64,000 bases of DNA from assembly GCA_964035775.1 (NCBI GenBank), contig OZ038314.1:33891815-33955814 (forward strand). Reading direction: 5' to 3'. Source of the DNA: Osedax frankpressi (lineage: Eukaryota; Annelida; Polychaeta; Sabellida; Siboglinidae). Under the pieces are notes generated by a model that did no database searches, was not told where the DNA came from, and was given only the letters and a program-made list of their open reading frames with translations. The translations under genes were made by a program, and so were the position numbers. The first letter of the stretch is position 1, and every line of letters begins with the position of its first letter. Positions 1-12,530 of the stretch are shown in pieces.

Positions 1-100
1 TCTTTCAATCAAATTCTAACCTTTGACCCGCCTAGCTCTAATGAAAATAGCGGAATAATTAATCTTAAGCGAGTTTTTGTCTTAAAGTTCACTTTCAAGA
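1..100 (+). CDS. HLX: Possible upstream HLX exon with an eh1-like motif (tentative)
   Basis: Frame 1 is open from base 1 to a TAA near 181. It begins SFNQILTFDPPSSNE, which resembles the Groucho-binding eh1 motif and following FDP of HLX proteins (F-x-I-D-R-I-L then EFDP). A GTGTAC donor after base 100 would leave phase 1, which is what the 1852 exon (starting GA CCT TAT) requires, giving KFTFK-R-PYAAL across the junction. The donor is weak, and the match rests on a few residues at the window edge. The GC-richer stretch from 100 to 430 would then be intron. Confidence 0.35.
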
Positions 101-515
101 GTGTACTGTCTACTCGCCACAACATCCCTCCTCGTAATCACGACAAACAGGGAGACAGAGCGAACGCGCCGCTAGTAATAAATTAATAGTTTATTTCGCT
201 TGTAAACGCGTTTTTTCCTCCCCAAACTAAACAACTCGTCGGCGGAACGCATTCTTTCCGCGGGCCCGGAGCAGGGAAGAGCCGTGCCGTGTGTGTGTGT
301 GTGTTTACACCCGAACTTCGACTTAATTGATAGATGTTTATGGACCGGGTTGGCGATGCGATCCGAATCCATTAAGCGGGTCGTACTTTGTGCCTGGGCG
401 TAATAAAACTCCGGCGACCCGATCATTTCTATATTTATTTAATTCCTGTTTTTATAGCAGGATATAGGAAATGCTATCAAATTAGACATATGACATAATA
501 TAATTAACTAAATAC

Positions 516-574
<59 letters not shown>

Positions 575-867
575 ATTATGTTTGCGTATGACTAGATAAT
601 CTTATTATAATATTTACATATTAAGTTTACATATTTTATTCTTATTTTACGTCAAATATTTATTTATATATATATATATATTAATAAATAAATTAATAAA
701 TAAAGTTACTATAGTAACAATACAGATATGTTTTCGCTGTTAATATAATGTCGTGATTTATCAGTAACATTTGTATCATTGTTTAATACTAAATGTACTC
801 CATTTATAAAGATACTTAAATAAATCAAACAAAAGAAATGTAATAGTCATTACAGGCGGATATTATT

Positions 868-918
<51 letters not shown>

Positions 919-1133
919 ATATATGTGCACATATATATACATATATATAAATATATATTTAGTGTGTATAATATATATAGTAAACGGTAATATAGCATAT
1001 ATATTTATTATCTATATGATAGACAATGTTAAAATATATGATTTTATCATATAATCTTATATCAATTCAATATGGTATATTTGAATTGTTGACAATATTT
1101 TATATATACAATGTATTATACAAATAAATATAT

Positions 1134-1165
<32 letters not shown>

Positions 1166-1168
1166 GTA

Positions 1169-1228
<60 letters not shown>

Positions 1229-1728
1229 GATATATTGGAGGGAGTTTTTTATAAATGTACCTTAAATTAATAAATTAATTTTATTTATTTTTTAAATTTA
1301 ATTATCAGATTGCTATATATACAATGCTCCCGTTATTTATACTAGGATGATAATGGATCTTCCTTTTGTATATGCATAAGTCAAGTTAATATTAATGGTT
1401 TTTGTAGTTACCATCCCGATAACGTAAATAACGGTGCAGTTGTTTATGTGGACACTTCATAAAGACAGTAAAATGCCAATATTCCCAGATCTATAAACAT
1501 TATTTAATAGCCTCGTAATGAATTTCTTCATAAACTAATAACATTAAAATCACGTATGTTAATATTTATACATTTAATTGGAAATAAAGAACTAAAAAGA
1601 TGTGTATTATTCTCTTACTCAAAATAATACACTTCAAAACCGAATTAGAATATACACTAGATAATTTATTAAATTGCACTATATTGATTACTTTATAACT
1701 TATGTACAAAGGACGTATATTGTACGTA

Positions 1729-1777
<49 letters not shown>

Positions 1778-3435
1778 AAATTAGCTTATAATAACTAATA
1801 AATATATGTTATTAGACTCGTATAAAAATACTTTAATTGCAAATTTCGCAGGACCTTATGCTGCGCTGACTTCCGGTTGTTCTGCGAATTCCTTTATACG
1901 TGGCGAATGTTCTGATAGCAAACGGAAGCGTTCCTGGTCGAGGGCCGTATTCTCGAGTCTACAAAGGAAGGTTTGTTCCGAATCGAGTCGAATTGCTCTA
2001 CTTGCCTTCTCCGTCTTCTCCATCTTCTGCTTTGTCCACTTTCTTCCGTGTCTATATTATGTCTCCGACCACCCTGCATTTACTAATCGGCCTTGTAATC
2101 TACGCGGCATATTCGAACCGAGTTTAACATCGTAATGTTTGATATTTGAAAGTATCTAAATCAATGTAGTTGGTACTCGCAATATTGCAGAGCTAAATGC
2201 TTATACGTATTGGCAATGTAGTATAACTGTATATTAAGGCAAAGTTATAGATATACAAAAATAAAAATATAACATTATAAATATATGTTTAATTTATCTA
2301 TAAATTATATAACCTTTTAAATTTAATATGGTGATTACATGTTCGATATTATATATGTAGTCATAGTATATGAATATATATATATATATACTTTCCATGT
2401 TAAAAATATATATTGATATCAATGATAATACTTCCGATTTAGAGTATTAATATTATAAATTGATCAATTAAGTATTTGAGGTTTTGAAATTGAAGTTAAA
2501 ATTGCATCTTTCAATCATTTTGAATATATGACTCCAAATCATTTAAATTTAAGGGTAGTTATTTTTTTAAGTACTTATTATTTGAATACCGTTTTATCCG
2601 ATACAGTTTGTAAAATGTTCTGTAGAACATGATATTTTTTAACATTTAACCTATAGGATAAGAAATAGTTTTAAAAAAAACTTAAAAATCAAAACTTCCG
2701 TAGGGTCTGGAGAAGAGATTTGACGTACAAAAGTACGTTACTAAACCAGACAGGAGACAACTAGCTGGTCTACTTGGACTAACTGATGCGCAGGTTATAG
2801 TCGTGGTAACGTATTGAATTTAGCTATAATAAAAATAAACAATGTAGAACATTAGTAGTATTGTGTGATACGATTTATTGTATAATACGAATAGTAATTA
2901 GCATTCTTATCAATATTAATTATTATCCTAATTCATATGTTTTCTTATGAAATATAAACTAATGATAGGGATAGGAAAATTGAAAATATCAATACTATCC
3001 AGTAATTCACTATCTAATCATTCATAAAACTATGCATACCATATCATATATGTTATGCATAGTTATGTAGTATATGTCATATAGCATCTATATGTAGTAT
3101 AGTGGATATGGTATCCAGCGTATTCTCATTTATTTTACCTCTCTTGATGATAGGTGAAAGTATGGTTCCAGAATCGTCGAATGAAGTGGAGACACACCGA
3201 AGACGCCAAACGCGGCACTTCCGGAACGGAACTAAACTCGTCGTCGTCGTCTTGCGTGCAACGCGTTGCGTTAAACGGGGAATCGCCTCTACATCGTTCC
3301 GTAGATTCAGACGACAGCGATTTATCACCTGGGCAACCATCCTCTCCGCCGCTCATCCCGAACCCAGCGACGGTACCTCTCGAAGAGTCCAAACTCGTAC
3401 TTGCATCCGATCTCTACTCAATCAGGAAGTTTTAA
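1..3435 (+). CDS. HLX: HLX/H2.0 homeobox transcription factor, 3' part
   Basis: Homeodomain DNA-binding transcription factor of the NK-linked HLX/H2.0 class, acting in the nucleus. Three exons are clear: 1852-1970, 2704-2793 and 3154-3435 (TAA). Joined in phase they give a complete homeodomain: KRKRSWSRAVFSSLQRK, then GLEKRFDVQKYVTKPDRRQL, AGLLGLTDAQ, then VKVWFQNRRMKWRH. The KRKRSWSRAVF start, the QKYVTKPDR loop and the KWRH end are diagnostic of HLX. The residues just before the homeodomain (PYAALT) match the GPYAVLT of vertebrate HLX. The tail after the homeodomain is about 75 residues, Ser/Pro/Asp-rich, and much shorter than the vertebrate tail. The N-terminal part lies mostly before the window; a possible fragment is listed separately. 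Introns end in AG and start with GT (GTTTGT, GTTATAG). Family assignment is from recalled family sequence, not a search. Confidence 0.92.
430..1850. repeat. AT-rich intron with (TA)n microsatellites
   Basis: Almost pure A/T sequence upstream of the first clear HLX exon. TA dinucleotide tracts lie at about 519-574, 877-905, 1126-1220 and 1731-1772, some with short GT or CATA interruptions. I see no coding or RNA gene signal. The tracts look like ordinary microsatellites of this genome. Confidence 0.7.
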
Positions 3436-3558
3436 TAATCTCGTGAAGCAATATACTCCATTTATTGTATAAAATATATCTAGGTCGTACATAAATTGCT
3501 TAACTTCTCATACGTTGTGCACAATTCAAGACTATGAACGATTAACATGCACTGAAGA

Positions 3559-3622
3559 ATGTACAATGTACAATGTACAATGTACAATGTACAATGTACA
3601 ATGTACAATGTACAATGTACGA
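3559..3622. repeat. 7-bp tandem array TGTACAA downstream of HLX
   Basis: About nine near-perfect copies of TGTACAA lie 120 bp after the HLX stop codon. The unit contains the palindrome TGTACA. Related GTACA-rich units form a larger palindromic array in the ARF-family gene at 19933-20142. The 71-residue reading frame across it is repeat-derived and not a gene. Confidence 0.85.
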
Positions 3623-3947
3623 TGTACATCCTACAATTATCATTGTTCCTTGCACAGTCTACAAATAATAAATATTTATAAAGAAATCTATTTGTGTTAT
3701 TTATTAAAAATTAGCAATATATTTTTATAAATAAATATAATAAATATGTAATTGATGAGTATTTTTTATTTTATTAATTATAAACTCAGTAGTGCAAAAT
3801 AATCAATGGAATATATAAAATTAAACAAGTAACATATAATTTAGAATATTTAACAATTCGGATTAAATTACATAATCAAATTTTTATATAATTATAATAT
3901 ATATGAATCTATTAAACAATCTTAAAAACAATTTTAAATTTTCATCT

Positions 3948-3964
3948 GACGGACGACGTCCGTC
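3948..3964. other. GC-rich 7-bp hairpin next to the pseudogene end
   Basis: GACGGAC-GAC-GTCCGTC forms a 7-bp stem with a 3-nt loop in a region otherwise nearly all A/T. It lies just past the stop codon of the antisense DHRS4 copy. The corresponding place after the intact gene (about 12531-12550) has no such sequence, so it is probably an insertion in this arm. Confidence 0.6.
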
Positions 3965-3982
3965 GGACGAGGTAACAGATAA

Positions 3983-5390
3983 TTATAGTCTTCTAATTAT
4001 TCCTCCAGCCACATTGATTGTCTCATCTGTTATGTACTCATTGTCACTGGATGCTAGTAACACATAGGAACCTAGATATAAAGTATGATATTTCTATAAA
4101 GTTTATAATATGTGTATAAGATTAGTCCATAATACCGCAAAGTTCAGTTTAACCATAGATATTAATGAATATAACTAACATAATAACATTATGCTTTATT
4201 ATAGTTAAGTTTGGGATAATCTAGTAAGGCTGAGCCATTAAAGTGGTACATTTTAGTTTGATATAACATATAGTAATAGTTATAAATAATACAATTGAAG
4301 TTGCATACGAATGTGTATCAATCTAGTGTAACTCCCCCGCAGGCACTTGAAATATGCAACCTCCGAGACTTGCAACTGAAGTAGAAGATGAGTTCATTTT
4401 ACAGTTTTATATAATTTACTACAAATTTAAAAAATGTATTTAACTTAAGTTAAAGAGTTGTTTATAAGCTTAATAGATTTATAATAGGTTTGTAAACTGT
4501 ATTAAAACAGTTAAATATTATCGAATACATAACAAATGAAATTATATCTTTATTGGAGAATCTGGTGTCAAGATATCGAACTTTTAAAAAGTACTCTAAA
4601 ATTATACCTAACTAAATCAATCAATCATAAGTATTTTAATTAATTAATGTGTTACTTATACGATGTATTAACTCGGTTGGTAACTAATTATATTGCTAAT
4701 TTCATAAAATTGATTTAGAATAATGAAATCTATCTATAGAATGATCTAATAATTAATTATAAATAGTTGCGTAGATACATATACCAAATAAAATGATGCA
4801 CTGATTCTTAAAACTGTCGTAATCAAATATAATAAAACATCTAAAAACCTAATAATATGTTATTATTTGTAAATATATATTCTTAAAGAGCAACAAATCT
4901 GTTATTACAAGATAAGAAAAGTCGTAAAAGATAATTTTCTAACAATTTCTCTTCAGATATCAGTGTTAATATTATTGATAATCTTTCATTACCGTGTAAA
5001 TCTACAAAGAAAAATCTATAAAATGATATGCCAATGTTATTATAAACATGGACAAACGTGTACCCTTCTATTGATGGTCACAAAATTCAAAGGTAATATA
5101 AGTTACCAGCTCCAAAATTAATACAATTGATAATCCATAAATGACTGATATAATTTAAATGAAATATTATTTAACTTATATGTACGATCATCCTAAGTAA
5201 TTACTAAAACATTTAAGTATTACTGAAATATTATTAGATATTATTATTATTAAATAAATAATTATAATTATGAATAAATAATTAAAAAATTACATTTCAC
5301 TACCTCTTAAATTTACTACCAGCGCAATTTGACCTGTATCATGTCCCAGAATGGAACCTGTGCCAAAATGGAACCTTCGCGTGATATTTT
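3983..5390 (-). pseudogene. Truncated antisense DHRS4 copy (last exons only)
   Basis: Reading on the - strand, 4071-3983 is an 89-nt terminal exon of exactly the same length as the last exon of the DHRS4 gene at 12442-12530. It has a preserved AG acceptor and encodes VLLASSDNEYITDETINVAG then GIIRRL-stop (the gene has GIMSRL-stop). The preceding intron also aligns, sharing for example ATGGCTCAGCC followed by TACTAG or TACAAG. About 4375-4326 matches the penultimate exon (TCGGAGGTTGCA and GTGCCTGC) but carries internal deletions that lose the frame. About 5390-5300 weakly matches the exon around the QVNCIAPG segment. I find no counterparts of exons 1-5. The downstream flank (3983 to about 3670) aligns with 12530-12770. 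It is therefore a pseudogene fragment in inverted orientation, not a second working reductase. Confidence 0.75.
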
Positions 5391-5554
5391 TTATAATCTT
5401 TTCAAACATATCTAAAATAATTAGATAATAATATAGCTTAATTACTTAATTATTAGTAATAATAGCAGCTATTAATATATGCTATCATATATTATTTCTA
5501 CAACTTTAAAAAGCATCATTTTCAAATTCTTAAATATGGACGTAATCAATATCT

Positions 5555-6890
5555 GGCATATCAGGGCTGCCCAATTTGCATGGGATTCATGATCTAGATT
5601 ATTTTCTTTGTAATTATATGCAAAAAAAATATTATAAAATATAATTTATATATTAAAAAGATTAGTAATATATAGTACAGTTATTATGACGTGTACAAGA
5701 TTTCTTTGTAATTTAAATATATTATTATATTTTATGAATAATTTATATTCATATGTTGGTGTATTTAGAGAGTTTCAATAATAATAATGTAAATATTTAT
5801 ATTTTATACACATGTGATTTTCAGACTCAAAATAATATAGTATTCATATTATGTATTTCTTCTAGTATAATATTAACCTTCATCTTAAGTCTATTATTTA
5901 TTTTCAATTGTGACTTTTTTTGATTTATCTAATAATATACATTATTATTTATTAAACGGAAAATTCCCTAATAATAAAAATAATAATTTTGAAATAGATG
6001 TAGATAATATATTTAATAAATTAACTATATAAAATCTAATTTGTATTCTATATATAGGCTATATATCATAATAGATCATGTTAAATTATATTAAATTGAT
6101 CAAATTCAGCTTATATAATTTAATCCAAATTTTATAATTATAATTTAAAATATATTGTCAATGCCATGCATTAAATTACATATACAGAGATATATACACT
6201 TATTTCATTTATGTGAGTATAGTAGTATGTATCATTATATGTTAAAATTATATCGGTGAGAAAATACATTTACTATATATATCTATTCGTATTTTCTCGA
6301 ATATATATTTTAGATACCCCATCAATAATATATACAATATAATTAAAATATATTCATATTAAAATATTAAACTATATTTATAGTAAATATAACATAATAT
6401 TTACAATTCTTGAGACATGTCATTTAAAAGTGTAATTGACAGCTAAATATACCCCTAATTAGGAATTTGTATTTGGTCAATTGATAATATATGAATTACA
6501 CTTTATCTTATAAATCTCCTAAATAAATCATATGTTCGTAATATATATGTATATATACAAATTAAATGTTTAAATGTTAGATTTATATAAAATACATTAA
6601 TATATAAACAGCGCTTCTGAAAATACAAACAACCGAGAAACCATAAAAATGCGCAGCAGTACAAATTGTCAACGCTCTAAATACACCTTCATATGAATAT
6701 AAAGTATTCACAAAATATAATAATATATATAAATTTCACATAAATCGTTTACATTGCATAATAACGGTACTATATATTACTAATCTTTTGGTATATAAAT
6801 TATATTTTATAATAATTGTATTGCATTTAATTACTAAGAAAATAATCTAGATCATGAACGCAGCAAATTACGCAGCAGGACACATTTCGC
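5555..6890. repeat. Inverted repeat pair flanking the centre of an old palindrome
   Basis: The reverse complement of about 5555-5840 aligns with about 6600-6890 at roughly 80% identity by eye, over some 280 bp. It includes a perfect 23-bp inverted match (5586-5608 with 6836-6858) and shared blocks such as CATATGAATATAAA, TGTACTATATATTACTAAT (GGTACTATATATTACTAAT in the other arm) and CTCTAAATACACC. The spacer of about 0.75 kb is AT-rich with weaker similarity. Order and orientation fit the DHRS4 inverted copies further out, so this is probably the inner part of the same inverted duplication. Confidence 0.7.
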
Positions 6891-8846
6891 ACAACACCCA
6901 TACAAATTACACATCAATATATATTTTGCACGACAATATTCCATCATAAATATTCTACTTTATTATAATTTGATTTATTCGGAATTCTTCATTAAATCTT
7001 TATTTAGATATATAACTTATATATTCTGTATTCTTTATATGGATAACACCGCAAAATATCATATGAATCTCTGTATTAAACTCTGTTTCAGACTAAAATC
7101 ATAATTATATTATTTATTTTTAATATGAATTAATCTTTCATTGGTTGAGAATCGTATTTTGCATATTTAAATTTTATAATCTTGATTGGATATTAATAGG
7201 TAAACATGGAAGTATTTATTAGAATATGATTGTTCTGTTATGATTGGCTTAAAATTCAAATGTAAATAAATATTGAAAATGAGTTAATTTATAAATCGAC
7301 ATGGGTTTTCGGTTGACAATATTAATTCTCGATATTACCTTCTTTGTATAAATTAGAATAATATAACATTGTACATAACCTCCAACAATGGTATTTATTA
7401 TCGCCTAGTTAAATATCGTATTCTTATTATATATTTGTATAGTTTATATAAGATCTATGTTACTTTTTTTTATATAATTGCATGTGAGTTCATTTAGATT
7501 GTAGTCAATTCACTGTTTTTGAATGTATTGCTATTATATTTTTATTCTGTAGTAAAGTATAGAATTCTTCGTTTACATATTTAATATGGGTTTTTTTAAA
7601 CTTTATTGTATTCCTAAAAGGTTATTAATTATATAATTGTGATATACTGTTAATTTATAAATATTAATATTTCAATTCAATTTAAAAATAAACAATATCA
7701 TAAAATGCACACTGAATTTATACATATACAATTCTTATGATTAATACAATATTTTATATTTATATTATATAGAATATTATTAATATTCAATCTGTAAGCA
7801 TTTGGATCTGGTAATAATGAACAATAATTATATATATTTAATAGCTTATACACATATGGTGTACATATTTATCAGCTGTAACATGCAGTCGCTAATGGCG
7901 ATGCAAAATATAAATAATATAATATAAATATAAGCAAATATTAAACATATTAGTATATTCTTGTTTACTATCACTACTAACCCCATCAACATTTGTTATA
8001 ATATATAAACTTACCACTAGTAATTATAAATCATGGCTGGTCTTTATAAATAATGGTTAAATAATAATCATAATTGATGTTATTACAGACACTAACTATG
8101 TTCATAGTAAGAACATTAGTACGAACTTCATGAACTTCATACACACTATTGACATTATATACGATTACATATTATTCCAATCATTTATGTTTCATATATA
8201 TTGTTTTTTGTCGTAAAAACAATTCTCTTTATTTACGTAAATATTACTTATAGCTGAACTAGGTCGATTAGTGCTTGAAAAAATATGCATTCGATAGACT
8301 TTTTTTGACTATCCGTCAGTGATTTAATGTTTGAATAAATTCCTTTCACAAGTTACAAATATTGTAGAGTAATACAAAAGAAATAATGTAAAAGAAAAAT
8401 AGAAATAATTTGCATAGTTTGAAATTGTAACTGAATTGCAACTATCGCCTGAATATAACAAATATATAATTTACTTCATTATATGTTGAACAAATATTTG
8501 TAATTTATCGCTTCTATTCCATGTAGCTTATTTCACTTATTTGCAGACTTTAATAATTCAGTTATTTAAACACGAACCTGTCCAAATGAGCTGTATTGGA
8601 ATAGATATACATTATGATATTACTTAATAGTACATGTATCTATATTCTATAATATATAATATTAAATATAAATGTACTAATCATATATATATAGCCATTG
8701 AAATGGCTTTAAGATGATGTTATATGTGAATTTGTAACTGGTAGTACAATTTGACTAAGGGAAATATCAGACAATATGCTGATACCACATATAATATACA
8801 ATACCTATAAGAGGTTATACAGTATACCTATAAGAGGTTATATAGT

Positions 8847-8876
8847 AAGAGGTTATACCTACCTGTATAACCTCTT
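8847..8876. other. Perfect 12-bp-stem hairpin
   Basis: AAGAGGTTATAC, a 6-nt loop, then GTATAACCTCTT. Two further direct copies of TAAGAGGTTATA lie just upstream (about 8805-8845). It is about 230 bp before the first recognised DHRS4 exon. There is no U-run after it, and no RNA family was recognised. Confidence 0.5.
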
Positions 8877-9109
8877 TCTAATTAATAATAGCATCTCATC
8901 TAATATATCATCCATTCAATGATAGAATCGGATTTGGGTTCCGGTATCAAACATAGTTTATAAATTTAAATGTATATGTTTACTGTCATATAATAATAAC
9001 TATAATACACACATTGGTTTAAATATACTCTCAAGTAAATTAATATACAAGATATATATAAATTTATTTAATAAATAACTATTATATTTAATAATTTATA
9101 TTTTTTAAG

Positions 9110-12100
9110 GTGTCGGAAAAGTTAAAAAATAAAGTAGCCTTAATCACTGCATCAACTGAGGGGTTATATATTAGAATAACTAATCGTGATATATCATTAT
9201 TTATATTTATATTTATGCCCTCATTATGACTGTGATTTATCATTATCATATATCTTTTTATTACGTATTTTTAGCATTGGGTTGGCAATTGCTAAACGCT
9301 ATTTGGAAGAAGGAGCAAAAGTTGTAATCAGTAGTCGGAAACAACATAAAGTTGACAAGGCATTGAAAGTAAGAATTTCACGATACTTTCAAATATATCA
9401 ATTATATGGATATGTTATTATATATTAGTTGTGTAAATTAATACATTAACGTAGTTCAATTAAATATTTTAGCATAACTTACGAATGATTCTGATTATAT
9501 TAAATATATCAGCAATATATTTATTAAGAGCATACATTTGACTTAAATTATTAAATATGAAATGTGTATTTATAATAGATTCAAATGATAAATTATTACC
9601 AAGCTAACATAATTTTATAACGCATTAAAAAAAACAAATAATCATACGTTTGCAATTAGTTGTGATATATTTGACTGAGTTAGTGTATATCATAGCCACT
9701 TTCTATTAATAAAGTGTACATTAATTACAGTTGTTGAAAGAACTACCCGGACTGGATCCGGCCTTCATACTTGGTAGAGTTTGCGATGTTAATAAAAATG
9801 AACATTTAGAACAAATCGTTGATTTCGTTCGTATTTATTTGTTTTCTATTTCTGTATTCTAAGTTAGATATACTTTAATTGCATAGATTAGGATCAAATA
9901 AGTACAGCAAATTATATTTGATTTTAAATCAATATTTTGGTACCTTTAGAATTTCAAAAATAAATATAAATTAAGTTTCATTATATTGAAGTTGATTGCA
10001 GAAACTTTAATTGCGTAATTAATATTCACATATTTATTTTTGTGTTTTTGAATATAAAATTAAATTGAGAAACGAGGGAATTTAATAAAATCTCATATCA
10101 ATTGTATTGTTATAATATTTCCATGAAGATTGTTTTTAAAAGTTAGATTTACTATTTGCGTTCTCACTGCATAAGAATTATTTGCAATTCTATTGTCGAA
10201 TATGACCAACCAGTAATATTCATGTTTGAAGAATAATAATATTTATGAATAATATACTTTATTATAACAATGATACGTGAATAGATTTTAAGATGGGTAT
10301 TATATGATTGTACAAAAAATTGTATACTACCAATTTATTTTCTCCTAGTTTTACTTTTTTCAAGCGTTCTTTTCTACTTTCCGTAATTATATTATTTGCA
10401 ATTATAAGCATTCAGTAAGATATAAATACCAGTTATATTATTTGCAATTATAAGCATTCAGTAAGATATAAATACCAGTTATATTATTTACAATTATAAG
10501 CATTCAGTAAGATACAAATACTAATTCTTTAATTTCTCTACATTTATTATTATTTAAAAAATTTTTTAATTATATTAATGCATAAATATTTATACAATTA
10601 ATAAATTAATTCAGAGAATAATTTGTTGAAAGGCTAATCATTTTAAAAATATGTAAAATGAATAAACAATGTTTAAACATAATCTTTAGAATACAGTATT
10701 GCATAATATTAAATAATCAATATCTATTTACTGAGTTGTCAATTTATTTGTTCACAAGATTTCTTGTTTTATCATATGTTATGTTAATTAATCATGTAAA
10801 AATATTTTTAAATATTAGTTTATTTAAACTATATTATTAATATAATTATAATATTTTAATTTATCACAATATTTCTGTTAAAATAATAAAAGTTTTATAT
10901 GATTGTATTAGGTTCTTGAAAAATTTGGCGTAATTGATATTCTAGTATTAAATGCCGGAATAAACCCATATATTGAACAAAGACTTTCAAAGGTAGTGTG
11001 ACTCAATATTTGTGATTTTAAAAATATATATAATTAAATATGTAATCGTACATGATGAAATAAATGTTTTATATATATTTTTAGCTTCATTCATAAATCC
11101 ATATTATTTATTATAAAATATTATAATATAAGTGATAGAATTATAATCGATTAAACAGTCCATTTGGATATTAATAACCTATGGTTGTAATAGTTAAATA
11201 AGTGCAACGTGTTATCCATCGAAGGCTACCAACTCGGTTTGGAACACAATTCTCAAGACCAACGTGATTGCCACTTCACAAATGATCAACATCGCCTATC
11301 CGCACATGAAATCGAACAAGTTTATCCCACTCAAACCGCCGCCCTTGTCACCACTGCCCCCTCCCCCCCCCCGCCCCGCCCCGCTGCCCCCCGGCTCTAT
11401 CTCCTCCCTTAACCGCCGTTACTTCCATCGAAATAGACAGAGCAAAATGATTCTGATGTCTTCGATATCTGCATATAATACTATGTTTTCGCTGGGAGCA
11501 TATTCAGTCAGTAAAACTGCTTTATGTCAAATGACCAGGTTTAAAATACCTACTTATATTTATCGTTTACTGACTATTTCTATTTAATTATCAAAAATTA
11601 AACATTTCTAACATATAACTCACGTTATATAAATCTGTATATATCTAATCTAATAGTTTAACAATTCATAATAATATTGTAATTGTAATTTAATTTCTCC
11701 TGCATTATGTTATATACAAATTATTATTATATACACAAAATATAGTACACTGTATAATGTATAATGTAAAATGGCTTATATTGGTGTATGACCTTGATGA
11801 CTTTTGTAGACTATATGCTGATGAGTTTGCCCGTGACAATATACAGGTGAATTGCATTGCTCCAGGCCCTGTGGTCACAAAGATGACGTCTGTGGTGCGT
11901 GATATGCTTATTTAATTTATGTTGACGAAAGAAAAAATATACTTCGATTCAAAAAATGTGAAATTCTATTAAATTAAATTTAACTACTTAATATGAAACA
12001 ATAATATTTACAATATAAAATATCACCTAACTTTCATTAATATATGTTAAATAATAGTTAACCATTTTTTTTTATAAATTATATAAACTATTTATAAATA

Positions 12101-12530
12101 ATTCTACTCTAATCTACTCTATAAATATCTCATCTCCAGTTTAATAAATCGGAGGTTGCCAAAATAAATACAATAGTGCCGGCTGGCAGGTTTGCCCAAC
12201 CTTTCGAAATTGCAGGTTAACTTAATAATAAATTTATATATTTCTATAATTATACTATTTATAACTAATAATTATAATTAATGGCTCAGCCCTACAAGTT
12301 TAGCATACATTTTACAACAATAAAACATATGATGTTATTTATATCTATCGATAAAGTTGTTTTAAAATCGATTTTATGGTATTAATGGCCTAGCCCTACA
12401 AGCTTATCACATATCGTACAATAATAATACAATGCGTCCAGGTACTGCTGTGTTACTAGCCTCCAGTGACAGTGACTACATAACAGGTGAGACAATCACT
12501 GTAGCCGGAGGAATAATGAGTAGACTGTGA
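9110..12530 (+). CDS. DHRS4: DHRS4-like short-chain dehydrogenase/reductase (peroxisomal NADPH carbonyl reductase)
   Basis: Classical SDR: NAD(P)(H)-dependent reduction of carbonyl or retinal-type substrates. Exons in phase: 9110-9162, 9275-9368, 9731-9826, 10912-10992, 11225-11538, 11810-11894, 12140-12215, 12442-12530 (TGA). Visible motifs are the cofactor-binding TASTEGIGLAIA, the KVVISSRKQ segment (Ser-Arg-Lys, as in NADPH-preferring DHRS4), LVLNAG, the catalytic Ser in ILMSSISAY, the Tyr/Lys pair in YSVSKTA, QVNCIAPGPV, and ITGETITVAGG near the end. The C-terminal tripeptide SRL is a PTS1 peroxisomal signal, also found in vertebrate DHRS4. Length is about 295 residues from 9110, or 265 if the 90-nt segment 11347-11436 is spliced out; DHRS4 proteins are about 280. 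The first exon has an AG acceptor (TTTTTTAAG) and no ATG, so a short 5' exon upstream remains unidentified. Confidence 0.9.
10389..10526. repeat. 46-bp tandem repeat, three copies, DHRS4 intron 3
   Basis: Three consecutive 46-bp units starting ATATTATTTGCAATTATAAG. The first two are nearly identical and the third has several changes. It is intronic, with no splice junction in the unit. Confidence 0.85.
11347..11436 (+). other. C-rich in-frame segment in DHRS4 exon 5: retained intron or insertion (exitron-like)
   Basis: A 90-nt stretch inside exon 5 starts with GT (CCCTT|GTCACC) and ends with AG (GAAATAG|ACAGAG). It has a very C-rich, pyrimidine-heavy body and no stop in the DHRS4 frame. Read through, it adds about 30 Pro-rich residues (SPLPPPPPRPAPLPPG and following). 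Spliced out, the frame is kept and PPPL joins QSKMILMSS. It falls between the helix ending MKSNK and the beta strand carrying the catalytic Ser, where SDR proteins normally have only a short loop. Which form is used cannot be told from DNA alone. Confidence 0.55.
12240..12441 (+). repeat. Duplicated ATGGCTCAGCC-type segment in DHRS4 intron 7
   Basis: TTAATGGCTCAGCCCTACAA and a diverged copy, TTAATGGCCTAGCCCTACAA, lie about 100 bp apart in the last intron. The antisense pseudogene intron (about 4090-4300) contains a matching segment, so the sequence predates the inverted duplication. Confidence 0.55.

Noticed and set aside
172-426. - strand ORF of 84 codons near the window start
   Set aside because: No recognisable domain; it runs through a GT microsatellite and has no exon-like borders. 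The GC-richer stretch is more likely the 5' part of the HLX locus.
5555-6890. Foldback or MITE-type transposon
   Set aside because: Order and orientation agree with the DHRS4 inverted copies further out, no target-site duplication was seen, and the ends are not sharp. A genome search for copies would decide.
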